Of a stretch of 64,000 nt of DNA, positions 22,830 through 33,880 are shown piece by piece. Location: the NCBI GenBank assembly GCA_907163375.1, contig CAJQUW010005729.1, forward strand, positions 206,782 to 270,781, given 5' to 3'. This stretch comes from Prostheceraeus crozeri (lineage: Eukaryota; Platyhelminthes; Polycladida; Euryleptidae). The position numbers and the translations under genes are program-made. Within the stretch, counting starts at the first letter, position 1. Every line of letters starts with the position of its first letter. The notes beneath the pieces were generated by a model. The model was not told the DNA's origin and did no database searches. It worked only from the letters and a program-made list of their open reading frames with translations.

Positions 22830-23330
22830 CCTTGAAGTCTATGTGCGACAAGCCATGCTTTATGGTTGCGAGTCATGGCCGTTGCTTTCATCCCATGAGA
22901 AGATGCTTGAGCGTGTGGAGATGCGATGAGGTGGATGTGTGATGTCAGACTCGGACAGGAAATCGAATGACAGCATCAGAAAGGCAACGAGTCTTGAGAA
23001 CATCACAGACGTAACGAGAAGGCAAAGACTGCGTTGGTTTGGTCACGTGGCAAGACGGGTTGAGACAGAGTGGATCAGAGAAGAAGTCATGTGGATGGAA
23101 GTAGATGGTAAAAGAGGAGCAGGAAGACAAAAGAAGACCTGGAAACAGGTGGCGACAGATGACCTTAAACGTGTTGGAGCCCAGGAAGCGGACGCCCGCG
23201 ACCGAAATGGAAGTCCGTACTCAGGCAGCAAACGTCTAACCCCGCATCTTCTGGAAGCAAAGGACGCAAAAAGGGATGAGTGGGTGACTATACAATGACT
23301 ATCCAATGACTGTGTGATCACTATCCAAAT
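22830..23330 (+). mobile_element. RTE-type LINE, decayed 3' end
   Basis: Three frame segments together match the C-terminus of an RTE-type LINE ORF. VRQAMLYGCESWPL lies near 22838. A frame change follows near 22925. The 22939-23298 frame carries RRQRLRWFGHVARRVETEW and the Arg/Lys-rich GKRGAGRQKKTWKQV. A second frame change near 23200 gives KWKSVLRQQTSNPASSGSKG and then RKKG with a stop near 23271. The order and the GHV, GRP/GRQ-K and KWK blocks fit family knowledge. At least two frameshifts make it non-functional. After the stop, TGACTATCCAA-like short repeats resemble an RTE tail. It is distinct from the fresher LINE at 15.6-16.5 kb. Confidence 0.75.
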
Positions 23331-24528
23331 CCAATTGCTTCTTCGCAGTAAATTAAACCAACGAACACAATGCTTGGCTCTTCCCAAACAACAAAATTTA
23401 AGTCACACAAAAAAGGGTGGACAGCTGTCCAGGGATTGCATGATAAACTGCCCATCGTATCGTATCGCACGCACACCTCATAGGTACACCGTACATCCAC
23501 TTCATCGTTGGAAAAGGTAAATAAAAACACAAATATTCTGATGCCAAACAACCTTCATTGAGCGCTACTTTCAATCATTATTTCACAACATCCTTCTGAA
23601 ATTCTCAGAAAAAAATATGGAAAACGTCATGGCTTGGATCATATTGAAGTCAAGATCCACTACAGGCGAAAGCATTGAGATCGAAAATGATCTGAGTTAA
23701 TTTAATATAATCTGAATGAACTAGGTAATTCAAATATAATGCTTTGCTGCATGATGATTTTCTGAAGGAATATAATATTTCGGAGGATTTTCCTAACATT
23801 TGCCGTCTGAAGAATATAGGCATTATATTTCTCTTCAGCAATTTTCTCATAAAATTTTGAAGACCTTTTGGACTGTGAAATGAATGAATTAGACAAAAGT
23901 CCTAATGAGGTTTAGGAGTGAGATAATTGCCAGATATTCACGCCTTAATAATACTTGACCCTTCACATTCCATATGATTGAAATACAATACACGCAACCC
24001 TTTATCTTTATGACTAGAAATCATCAGCCTCTTAGCGTCGAAATGAAAGTTTCAAAATCTTTCCTCATGAGCACAATTTCTCAAAAAGCAAATAATTCGG
24101 TTTTTGATTTATAAGAGAAATCAGAAAAGATTAAGTTCCCATTAAAAATGCTTTCCTTGAATGTTTAACTTTATTACACTGCGCAATAATGCATCAACTA
24201 TTTCACATAAAAGAAATGTTTTGACAAAGGTCAAATTTCGACAGTTAATCGCAGATCAACATCATATTCAAACTGAAATGAAGTTGAGAATATTTTCATT
24301 GCATCTTCGACAAAAAATCAATCGAAAATTAGAAACAAGATAAAGTAGCTACGGCTGCTTTTTTACCGACACAGGCCTCACAAGGAATTTTAATGAAGAT
24401 ATAGATTCAAAATATATGTCACGAAAAGACACGTAAGCTATATTTTCATACAGTCGTAGTAGCAACAAAATCTGCTTACAATATCTGATAAAAATGCAAT
24501 AAAATGTTGTCTGCAGCTGTTTTGTCAA
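23331..24528. other. AT-rich intergenic DNA, nothing recognised
   Basis: No supported coding region, RNA gene or repeat. Short frames lack recognisable motifs. Confidence 0.55.
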
Positions 24529-27434
24529 TTATTCTTGAAAATACAATAAAGGGTTCTTCGTGCATTCTTGGGGATAATGCAATAGCTGCTACGTGCATTC
24601 TTGGTGAAAATACAATAGCTGCTACGTGCATTCTTGGGGGAAAATACAATAGCTGCTACGTGCATTCTTGAGGATAATGCAATAGCTGCTACGTGCATTC
24701 TTGGACTAAAATGCAATAGCTGCTACGTGCATTCTTGAGGAAAATGCAATAGCTGCTACGTGCATTCTTGGGGATAATGCAATAGCTGCTACGTGCATTC
24801 TTGGACTAAAATGCAATAGCTGCTACGTGCATTCTTGAGGAAAATGCAATAGCTGCTACGTGCATTCTTGGGGATAATGCAATAGCTGCTACGTGCATTC
24901 TTGGGGATAATGCAATAGCTGCTACGTGCATTCTTGGGGATAATGCAATAGCTGCTACGTGCATTCTTGGGGAAAATCCAATAGCTACTACGTGCATTCT
25001 TGGGGAAAATGCAGTAGCTGCTACGTGAATTCTTGAGGATAATGCAATAGCTGCTACGTGCATTCTTGGGGAAAATGCAATAGGTGCTACGTACATTCTT
25101 GGGGAAAATGCAATAGCTGCTACGTGCATTCTTGGGGATAATGCAATAGCTGCTACGTGCATTCTTGGGGAAAATCCAATAGCTACTACGTGCATTCTTG
25201 GGGAAAATGCAGTAGCTGCTACGTGAATTCTTGAGGATAATGCAATAGCTGCTACGTGCATTCTTGGGGAAAATGCAATAGCTGCTACGTGCATTCTTGG
25301 GGAAAATGCAATAGCTGCTACGTGCATTCTTGGTGAAAATGCAATAGCTGCTACGTGCATTCTTGTGGAAAATGCAATAGCTGCTACGTGCATTCTTGGG
25401 GAAAATGCAGTAGCTGCTACGTGAATTCTTGAGGATAATGCAATAGCTGCTACGTGCATTCTTGGGGGAAATGCAATAGCTGTTACGTGCATTCTTGGGG
25501 GTAATGCAATAGCTGCTACGTGCATTCTTGAGGAAAATACAATAGCAGCTACGTGCATTCTTGAGGAAAATGCAATAGCTGCTACGTGCATTCTTGGGGA
25601 AAATGCAATAGCTGCTACGTGCATTCTTGGTGAAAATCCAATAGCTGCTACGTGCATTCTTGAGGATAATGCAATAGCTGCTACGTGCATTCTTGGTGAA
25701 AATGCAATAGCTGCTACGTGCATTCTTGGGGATAATACAATAGCTGCTACGTGCATTCTTGGTGAAAATGCAATAGCTGCTACGTGCATTCTTGAGGAAA
25801 ATGCGATAGCTGCTACGTGCATTCTTGGTGAAAATGCAATAGCTGCTACGTGCATTCTTGGGGAAAATGCAATAGCTGCTACGTGCATTCTTGAGGAAAA
25901 TGCAATAGCTGCTACGTGCATTCTTGGGGATAATGCAATAGCTGCTACGTGCATTCTTGGTGAAAATGCAATAGCTGCTACGTGCATTCTTGGGGATAAT
26001 ACAATAGCTACTACGTGCATTCTTGGTGAAAATGCAATAGCTGCTACGTGCATTCTTGAGGATAATGCGATAGCTGCTACGTGCATTCTTGGTGAAAATA
26101 CAATAGCTGCTACGTGCATTCTTGAGGAAAATGCAATAGCTGCTACGTGCATTCTTGAGGAAAATGCGATAGCTGCTACGTGCATTCTTGAGGAAAATGC
26201 GATAGCTGCTACGTGCATTCTTGGTGAAAATACAATAGCTGCTACGTGCATTCTTGAGGAAAATGCGATAGCTGCTACGTGCATTCTTGAGGAAAATACA
26301 ATATCTGCTACGTGCATTCTTGAGGAAAATGCGATAGCTGCTACGTGCATTCTTGGTGAAAATACAATAGCTGCTTCGTGCATTCTTGGTGAAAATACAA
26401 AAACTGCTACGTGCATTCTTGGTGAAAATACAATAGCTGCTACGTGCATTCTTGGGGATAATGCAATAGCTGCTACGTGCATTCTTGGTGAAAATGCAAT
26501 AGCTGCTTCGTGCATTCTTGGTGAAAATACAATAGCTGCTACGTGCATTCTTGGTGAAAATGCAATAGCTGCTTCGTGCATTCTTGGTGAAAATACAATA
26601 GGTGCTACGTGCATTCTTGGGGGAAAATACAATAGCTGCTACGTGAATTCTTGGATGAAAATACAATAGCTGCTACGTGCATTCTTGGGGGGAAATGCAA
26701 TAGCTGCTACGTGCATTCTTGAGGAAAATGCAATAGGTGCTACGTGCATTCTTGAGGAAAATGCAATAGCTGCTACGTGCATTCTTGGTGAAAATGCAAT
26801 AGCTGCTTCGTGCATTCTTGGTGAAAATACAATAGGTGCTACGTGCATTCTTGGGGGAAAATACAATAGCTGCTACGTGAATTCTTGGATGAAAATACAA
26901 TAGCTGCTACGTGCATTCTTGGTGAAAATGCAATAGCTGCTTCGTGCATTCTTGAGGAAAATGCAATAGGTGCTACGTGCATTCTTGAGGAAAATGCAAT
27001 AGCTGCTACGTGAATTCTTGGATGAAAATACAATAGCTGCTACGTGCATTCTTGGGGGGAAATGCAATAGCTGCTACGTGCATTCTTGGGGAAAATACAA
27101 TAGCTGCTACGTGCATTCTTGAGGAAAATGCAATAGCTGCTACGTGAATTCTTGGATGAAAATACAATAGCTGCTACGTGCATTCTTGAGGGGAAATGCA
27201 ATAGCTGCTACGTGCATTCTTGGGGAAAATACAATAGCTGCTACGTGCATTCTTGAGGAAAATGCAATAGCTGCTACGTGAATTCTTGGATGAAAATACA
27301 ATAGCTGCTACGTGCATTCTTGAGGAAAATGCAATAGCTGCTACGTGAATTCTTGGATGAAAATACAATAGCTGCTACGTGCATTCTTGAGGAAAATGCA
27401 ATAGCTGCTACGTGCATTCTTGAGGAAAATACAA
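24529..27434. repeat. 33-bp tandem array, about 87 copies
   Basis: The unit is TGCATTCTTGG, then GGATAATGCAA, then TAGCTGCTACG (33 bp), with variant bases at fixed positions (GGGG, GGTG or GAGG; ATAA or AAAA; TGC, TAC or TCC). Scattered 34-bp units, for example GAATTCTTGGATGAAAATAC, concentrate at 26.6-27.4 kb, where 67-bp and longer composite repeats are visible. Between 24789 and 26666 there is no net length change. Two overlapping minus-strand frames therefore stay open for over 600 codons, giving 11-residue repeats NARSSYCIFTK and MHVAAIAFSPR. Two open frames at once point to periodicity rather than coding selection. No signal for a gene start or splice context was recognised. Confidence 0.95.
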
Positions 27435-28440
27435 TCATTGATAGATATTATCATTTGCAAGTTTTTAAACTATTTTCTTATCTTTTAGGGAATGGTAAGA
27501 ACAAAATGAACATTTGAACATTATGATGAAAGCAACATCGCAGATACAACAAATTGTTCTTGTCAGCATTCATCTTTTTTATGAATGTAATGTGTCTAAC
27601 GCAATGCCAAATACTTATTTCATTTGACCACTTTCATTTGACCCCTACCATGGTTCGTATTTCTCCAACTGCTCATGAAATTTGTTTGGGCTTGTGAGTT
27701 TTATGTGATGATGCCACAGCTAATGCAGCATGAATTAATGAATGAGCTACAAAATTATTGAAACTCAACTGTGTGTTAAATTTTTCTATCACATGTACAG
27801 GGACCGGAGAAAACATTTACTTATCTTCATACCTATTGCGTGTGCATTACCTAAACATCACAAACGTGTCTGTTTTCGGAGTAAGAAAGATTGACTTCCA
27901 CAGACTGTCTAATCACGTGGTTTCTTTATTTGCTCTTTCTGATGGGACTTAAATAATTTTCGGACTGATTTCTATTGATTTATCGTCCTACTGCTGTTGT
28001 GGGTACTTCTATTCTTCCGCCCCCCCCCCACATTTTTGTTGTTGACACCCGGAAGTGCTGCATCGTCAACGAACTTCTCTTGCTACTAAGGGCAGTTTCG
28101 CTAAGGTCGTAAAGGCGTTGAATGTGCAAAGCTCCTCTGACTTGTAGAACATTACAGCCTCAGAATTAGACAACTGTTCGTCATTTGTCTGTAGACAACA
28201 ATCACACGAAGTTCATGATCTCAGCTGTACCTTGTATTCTAACTGAGTACCTAAGGGACCAATCCTTCATCCCAGGGTTCAAGTAAGACTTCTCAGTCGT
28301 GTTGTAGTGTCACTCAGTGACAGATCAAGTCTAATTGTAAACCCAATGTAACTACAAGGAAAACGTCACAAATCTCTCCCGAAATATATATAATGCCGAA
28401 TCGAATACACACAAATGTTTAAGTAAAATATGACAAAGGT
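27435..28440. other. Intergenic DNA, nothing recognised
   Basis: No supported feature except a short C run near 28019-28030. Open frames are below 65 codons and lack motifs. Confidence 0.55.
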
Positions 28441-28485
28441 AAAGTCGGCAAACGCTTCGCGTCCAGACGCTTGGTCACTGCCTTA

Positions 28486-28848
28486 CTAAATGATTCTAAC
28501 AGTAGGTGCAACAACACCCTCGTGACGCCTGTTCAATTCTGGCTTACGAAAATCGATCAAACGAGATTCCATCAAACTTGTCTCAATCGGTTCATGTACA
28601 CACTTTAAGAAATTGATATTGAAGCTATCTATGTTGGTACACGGGTTGCAATATTTTACATGTATATGATCGCTCAAGGCGCTATGACAATCACGTTTGA
28701 TGATGCTATTTTTATGTTCGTTATACCGCAAACGGAACGGCCGAGCAGTTTTTCCTATATATTTAGAATTACAAAATTTACACTCAAATTCATAAACAAC
28801 GCATGATTTATCACAATTATACTTATCAGGACTTGCAGTGTATTGTGA
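28486..28848 (-). mobile_element. Penelope-like element fragment: GIY-YIG endonuclease domain
   Basis: The minus-strand frame from about 28848 to the stop at 28486 (about 120 codons) encodes a GIY-YIG-type endonuclease like those at the C-terminus of Penelope-like retroelements. Visible in order are a Cys-rich entry NCDKSCVVYEFECKFC, the YIG block SKYIGKT, the Arg-containing helix RPFRLRYNEHKN, a CHSALSDHI stretch, and ETSLMESRLIDFRKPELN, where the Glu fits the metal-binding position. In these families the domain nicks target DNA for retroposition. The RT is not present upstream, so this is an isolated 3' fragment. A hammerhead-like motif lies about 70 bp away on the other strand. Confidence 0.8.
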
Positions 28849-28904
28849 CTAAACTTTGACGAAATTTGGTAAATTTGGAAAAACTCACCATTGGTTCACC
28901 AGCC

Positions 28905-28948
28905 ACCCATCAGTATGTATGTCTCTTTGAGACGAAACGTCGGGTTTT
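28905..28948 (+). other. Hammerhead-like motif, 3' half conserved
   Basis: A perfect 5-bp hairpin GTCTC-TTT-GAGAC (28921-28933) is followed at once by GAAACGTC, which matches stem II, the GAAA core and the minimal stem III with GTC cleavage site of the short-stem-III hammerheads reported for Penelope-like elements. ACCC upstream and GGGT downstream could pair as stem I. The left core is not CUGAUGA (ATCAGTATGTAT stands there), so it should not cleave. It is on the opposite strand to the adjacent Penelope-like GIY-YIG fragment. Downstream lies an AT-rich tail with AATAAAA. Confidence 0.45.
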
Positions 28949-28989
28949 TAGCAGTCGCGTGTTTTTATTTAAATTTTATTATTATTTAA

Positions 28990-30527
28990 TAAAACTCCAG
29001 GAAGAAGAAGGACTTGTTTTTTATCAATCGCAATGAAGTACTTCCAGCAGATAACATAATTTGGAAAATGTGGGGTGGAAAGAATGGAAGTACCCTGTTG
29101 CGCCCTCCCTCCGGTAACCTGGTAAGATGCCTTGCACTAATACAATTCAATTATTTTGGAAATATATACACGCAAGCGAATAGCGCTAAATACTTCTGTC
29201 CATACCAAAATGATGTAATTTTATTGGAATTCCATACATTCCATGTTAGAACATGTTTGCCTGGCACGACATAGCAACGTGATGTCTCCTTATTGATCCA
29301 TATTCTAAGACATCTTCAAGGACGTTTTTATCCTTCAATTTGCCATTTACAGAATGGCGAGGCAATCAACTTACTTTCCTACGACAGGTTGTGTGTGTGT
29401 GTCGCAATAGTCACCACCTGTTGCAATGTCAGGCAAACAGGCCGATTACCTAAGAAATATTGATGAAAATCAAAACGATCGACGACAGTATATTAGATTT
29501 GATCGAAAATATTGGAATTAAATAATTTTCCAAAGACTTCAACTTTCACGGCACTATAAGTAGCGTCGATCTACTGGTGTGATAGGGGGGAAGGAAGTGA
29601 GAACAAAGTTTGCATGATAACGACATTTACGACAGATGTGTGACATGCTATAACGTGCAGTAACGAAGGAGATCTTGTTAGTAGCATGGGGATTTCACAG
29701 CTTACACGCTTTTCATTCTACATGTATAGGAAACCTAGTGAAGGAAACTAACACACTGTCAAATATCTATGATTCAATTATCTATCATAGATTTTTGCAG
29801 TGTTGAGCTGTTAAGTTTGGTTCATCTCAGTGGGATGCATAATCCAAAGAAAGGTATTAAGCAGACTCTGAAAACTCATATCGTTATTACGTGTGAAGGA
29901 TCGATGGAATTAAACACTGCTGGAAAATTGAAAGAAATCAAAATATTCTTAAAGGGACGCAATAATTCGCATGTACACTTGAGGCCACCACTACTGACAA
30001 TATGTGAGCACAAAATGCCACCTTTGCGAGGAAGTTGTGGAATTATACGCATCCTCTAGCTAACAATATTTGAGGGATATATCTCCATCGTCAGGCATTG
30101 ACGCCCATGGTTACCATTACTCGCTTAAACAGGGAAGAGAGGAGGAGAGGAGGAGGATAGAGAACGACCTAATCAATAAAGTGTCGTCCCAAAACAGTTC
30201 CAAGATCAGAGGTTATTCTTGAATGCGGCAGCACTTTCCAAGCGCGATCTACCGCTGTTGGAATGGCTCGATCAGCCTCTACAAAGAATGCAAGCATTCG
30301 GCGTACGTAGGCTATAAACGATTTCTTGAAAAACGATGCGTCGTAGAAATTAGAGAGCAAGAACCTTAGATACTCAGTGTTACGATTTGTCTTGCCATTT
30401 TTCTGACCGGGAACAGAGAATCACAAATCTGCGTTACAAATGATTCCCCTGGTTTAAGAAACTCACGACAAAATCGGCATATTCGATTTCCTCCATGTAT
30501 CCATGTTATCCGGCATAGAGTAGGGAT
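28990..30527. other. Intergenic DNA, nothing recognised
   Basis: No supported gene. A purine-rich GAGGA run lies near 30135-30165. Open frames of 86-96 codons at 29014 and 29769 have no recognisable family. Confidence 0.5.
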
Positions 30528-31725
30528 ATATAGGCAGAGTGTCGACTCAAAAAAAGTATCTGCATACTGTGAAAATGTGTATATGAAAAGATTCAGTTTT
30601 TTGCGGAGATTACGTTTCCCGTGCTCCAAAAAATTATTTGAGTTGTTTTAAAAAAAGTCAAAATTTTGCCAATTTTGCAAATACTAGCTAGATGAGTCTC
30701 CTATATAAGTAGTATGAACCAAGTTGGATATCAAAAGGAATGAATATTTGCTAATAAGCATTCTAGCTAAGCGGAAATTAAGCTGATTATCAAGGGAATT
30801 TCACGAACCGCATTATTATGGAAGTCTTCATGAAAAAGTCGCGATATTATTCGTGCTTTCTTGGCTGAAATTTCAAGTTTTGAATTCAATTTTCACAGTT
30901 TAGATTTTATTAAATGAACTCGAGTTGAGACCCGCACCGAATGTAAGATAAGGCAAATTGCTAAGGTTTTGAAGAAATTACCACGGACAGATTTGACAGA
31001 TCACGATAGCAACACAGAAGAAAGAATTCTCCGTGTCATGACAACCTTGGAGATTTAATGTTTGTTAAATTAGCGCTTTCATGCTCAACCTCAAGGGTAT
31101 TTTCTTAAGCGTGATCACATCACAGGCAACCTGCAACTGGGAGAGCAAAATCCATAATCAAAGACAATGATTTCATTTAACTTTAAAAGATGTAAATGGT
31201 TCCACATCACTATTCAGATTCAAGAAATGAAACATGAATTTAGTGAATCATGAAATCATGCCGGTGAAAATTGAATTAAATACTTGAAATTTCAGTCAAG
31301 AAAGCACGAATAATATAGCGACTTTTTCATAAAGATTTTCATTATAAAACAATTCATGAAATTCCCTTGATAATCAGCTTGATTTCCACTTAGTTAGGAT
31401 GCCTATTATCAAACATTCATTCCTTTTGAGATCCAACTTGTTTCATACTACTTATATAGGAGAGTCATCTCGGTAGTATACAAATTGGCAAAGTTTTGAC
31501 TTTTTTAAAACTGCTCAAACAATTTTTTGGACCATGGGAACGTTTAATACTACTTATAAAGGGGACGTTATCTCGGTAGTATATAAACACAGGAATAGTT
31601 TGCAAAAATTTAGCTTTTTAAAAAGTGATCAAAATAACCACAGGAACATAATCTCCGCAGAAAACTGAATATTTTGATATGAAAATTTCCACTGCTTACA
31701 GATACTTTTTGAGTCAACACCTACT
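30528..31725. mobile_element. Long-TIR DNA element, copy 1 (arms about 400-470 bp)
   Basis: The sequence from about 30528 to 30910 is the reverse complement, with moderate divergence and one extra block in the right arm, of about 31255 to 31725. Matching pairs include GACTCAAAAAAAGTATCTG with CAGATACTTTTTGAGTC, AAGCTGATTATCAAGGGAAT with its complement, and GGAATGAATATTTG with its complement. A central 340 bp lies between the arms. Copies of the same family lie at 37.06-37.82 kb and 47.95-48.30 kb. No transposase is visible, and the exact tips and target duplication could not be fixed. Long inverted repeats occur in MULE-like and foldback elements; the superfamily is unknown. Confidence 0.8.
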
Positions 31726-31915
31726 ACATGGACCACGAAACACACAAAATCTGATTTAAAGTAGAAACGCAATAGCAATGGCATACGATTGAAAAAATGG
31801 TTATAGAATTTTCACCCTTAGCACAGTTATGAACCATGAGCGAAGATCGGGGTTGCTCAATGAGAAACTAATAAATTGTATTACTTTCAAAGATAAAAGA
31901 AAAAAAACAGACCTT

Positions 31916-32638
31916 CTAATCTGAATAATCTGTCCCCATCAGAAACCTGTTCGCACGCCTCTTGAAAGTATTAAGATTGTATTGGTCAGGGAAAGTGGTC
32001 TGGGGAAGATGATTCCAAAGCTGTGCCGTGCGAACAAAGAAGCTTTTCGAGCGACTCACAGTACGTGCGCGCTCTAAGCTCACATGATAGCATGTGAGTG
32101 CATTAGTTCTGCGTGTGCTTCTGGAGAAGATCTTAGGTTTGGGTACGCACTCATTTACTGCAGAGCTGCTTCTACCGAAATAGTACCTGTAGAAGAGACT
32201 GAATGAAGTAACACCCCGTCTGACGGAGAGCGGCTGCAACTTGCTAGCAAGTTTTTCACCCATGAGATTCTGGACACGTTTTTCAACCCGTTCAAGGAGG
32301 TTAAGATGCGTTTGTGGGGCGCCGGCGCACAGATGACAACAATACTCCATCAGAGGACGAATAGTGGACTTGTAAAGATAGCAGACAGTCTGTGGTGGAA
32401 GATAGCTGCTGCTACGATAGACTACTACTGCGTTGAGCTGCCTGCTTGCTAATGGTTCGGTTTCCATGAAAAGTCTTTCGTCACCGCCAATCCAAGGAAG
32501 GAGATGGATGGAATCTTGTTCTCTGATCCTATTATCTGACATCTTAATGCTATGATCATCATCATCTCCTTTAAATGGTGAATGCAGAATACTTTGAGTT
32601 TTTGAAGGATTGAAAGAAAACAAGGCATTTGACGCCAT
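31916..32638 (-). mobile_element. CR1/Jockey-like LINE, RT C-terminal fragment
   Basis: The 240-codon minus-strand frame carries the C-terminal region of a CR1/Jockey-type RT. In order it shows YRSSSYLPPQTVCYLYKS, TIRPLMEYCCHLCAGAP, LNLLERVEKRVQNLMG, LQPLSVRRGVTSFSLFYRYY, and the ending SKSFFVRTAQLWNHLP then FKRRANRFLMG. The N-terminal 50 residues include NPSKTQ, the usual block just after the catalytic region. They then slip out of the expected frame (LLPWIGGDERLFMETEPLAS instead of a GL.V..DL.W-like segment), so a small indel is likely near 32480. The catalytic YADD is missing. A shorter paralogous piece lies inverted at 33622-33802. Confidence 0.85.
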
Positions 32639-33570
32639 ATGTCATATGAAGAAATACAGCATTGAATAGAAATCTCGGTTTGTCAACCTCTCATGTCACA
32701 CGTAAATATCGCCCTAAAACGGGTAAATGATTAGCGAGGGGGGAAGAAGACACACACACGAAATAGTCACAAATTGCTTGGGGGTAAAAGAGAAAAGCGG
32801 CGATCTAAAATCAGAGTGCCAAATATATTTTAAATTTCCGACCGGTAAATGAACGGCGCGAACTCGACCTCACCACTAGGTCCTTCCTCGCTATGCCATG
32901 GATATAAGAAGTCTTGACGACGATGCTTCATAACTTCGTCGAATCAATCAACAGCTAAAATTGCGTGTTCAATGATGAATGTTTGACAGGCATTTCAAGA
33001 GGCTTCAGTTACATTTGTAAATCTGTTGTTGCGCAGTTTTGAATGTATTAACAAAGGTTTTTCTATTTAACTATCATTTCAATTCCGATCAGTTCGGCTA
33101 GACGAAGATGAAGGCTATAAGACAGTGATTTGTAGTGGAGCATGTCATCTCTGAAGTGCACGGAATTACACTGTAATTGCATGCGCGTATCATCACTTCA
33201 AAAACGAAACTTCATCGACGTTGTCTCAGAGTGCATGCATGTTCAGGACACAATGCCATGATATGCAATGAATCTGAACTCCATGGATTTCTTTCTGCTC
33301 AGACAGTTCAACATACCTTCTCAAATAGAAGTATATAAAAGGCCGACATCATTAACGAAAAGGCAGCCTCAAGAAATCGATATTTACTATAAAAATCACC
33401 GATAAAAGTCGGCCGCTAGCCTGACCATGTCCATCAAGATGGCATCACAAAGTCTGCTTCGTGAAACTTCCGTATTCTGTCTTCGCATAACGATGGAAGG
33501 AAAATTTAAGATTATTTATGAGTGCACGAAATCTATTAACCACCACCGATGAGTCATATTTCAATTCTGG
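32639..33570. other. Intergenic DNA, nothing recognised
   Basis: No supported coding or repeat feature. Confidence 0.55.
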
Positions 33571-33880
33571 GATTATTGAAAATTCTGTATGTCTATGATT
33601 TATGTCTATGGTGTGATGGAATGATCATCATAGCATTATCATGTCAGACAGTAGGATCACAGAACAAGATTCCATCTTCTTCATTGGATTGGCGGTTATG
33701 AAAGACTTGTCATGGAACCGTGCATCCTGTCCATTAGCAGGCAGGCAGCTCAACGCATCGGTAGTCTCTATCGTTCCAGCAGCTGTCTTCCACCACAGAC
33801 ATAGACATAGACATAAGTCATAGAGATACAAAATTTACAATAATCTCAGATTATTGTAAATTCTGTATGTCTATGATTTA
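33571..33880. repeat. 32-bp direct repeats and a 29-bp-arm hairpin around a LINE fragment
   Basis: GATTATTG(A/T)AAATTCTG with TATGTCTATGATTTA occurs at 33571-33602 and again at 33849-33880, with one difference. A third, inverted copy at 33818-33846 abuts the right direct repeat, separated by one base (33847), giving a hairpin whose 29-nt arms differ at two positions. Between them are the CR1-like fragment and a short ATAGAC run (33798-33812). The outer direct repeats could be a long target-site duplication; the inverted third copy is unexplained. Confidence 0.8.
33622..33802 (+). mobile_element. CR1/Jockey-like LINE fragment, paralogue of 31916-32638
   Basis: About 180 bp align with the reverse complement of roughly 32380-32560. 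Shared words include ATCATAGCATTA, ATGTCAGA, GAACAAGATTCCATC, TTGGATTGGCGGT and CAGGCAGCTCAACGCA. It covers the segment just after the RT catalytic region and stops within the SSYLPP-equivalent block (TCTTCCACCACAGAC). It has neither catalytic residues nor the family 3' end, so it is a broken internal piece. Confidence 0.8.

Noticed and set aside
24789-26666. 625- and 608-codon open frames on the minus strand
   Set aside because: They are shadows of a 33-bp tandem array; two overlapping frames are open at once and no start context, signal peptide or splice context was recognised.
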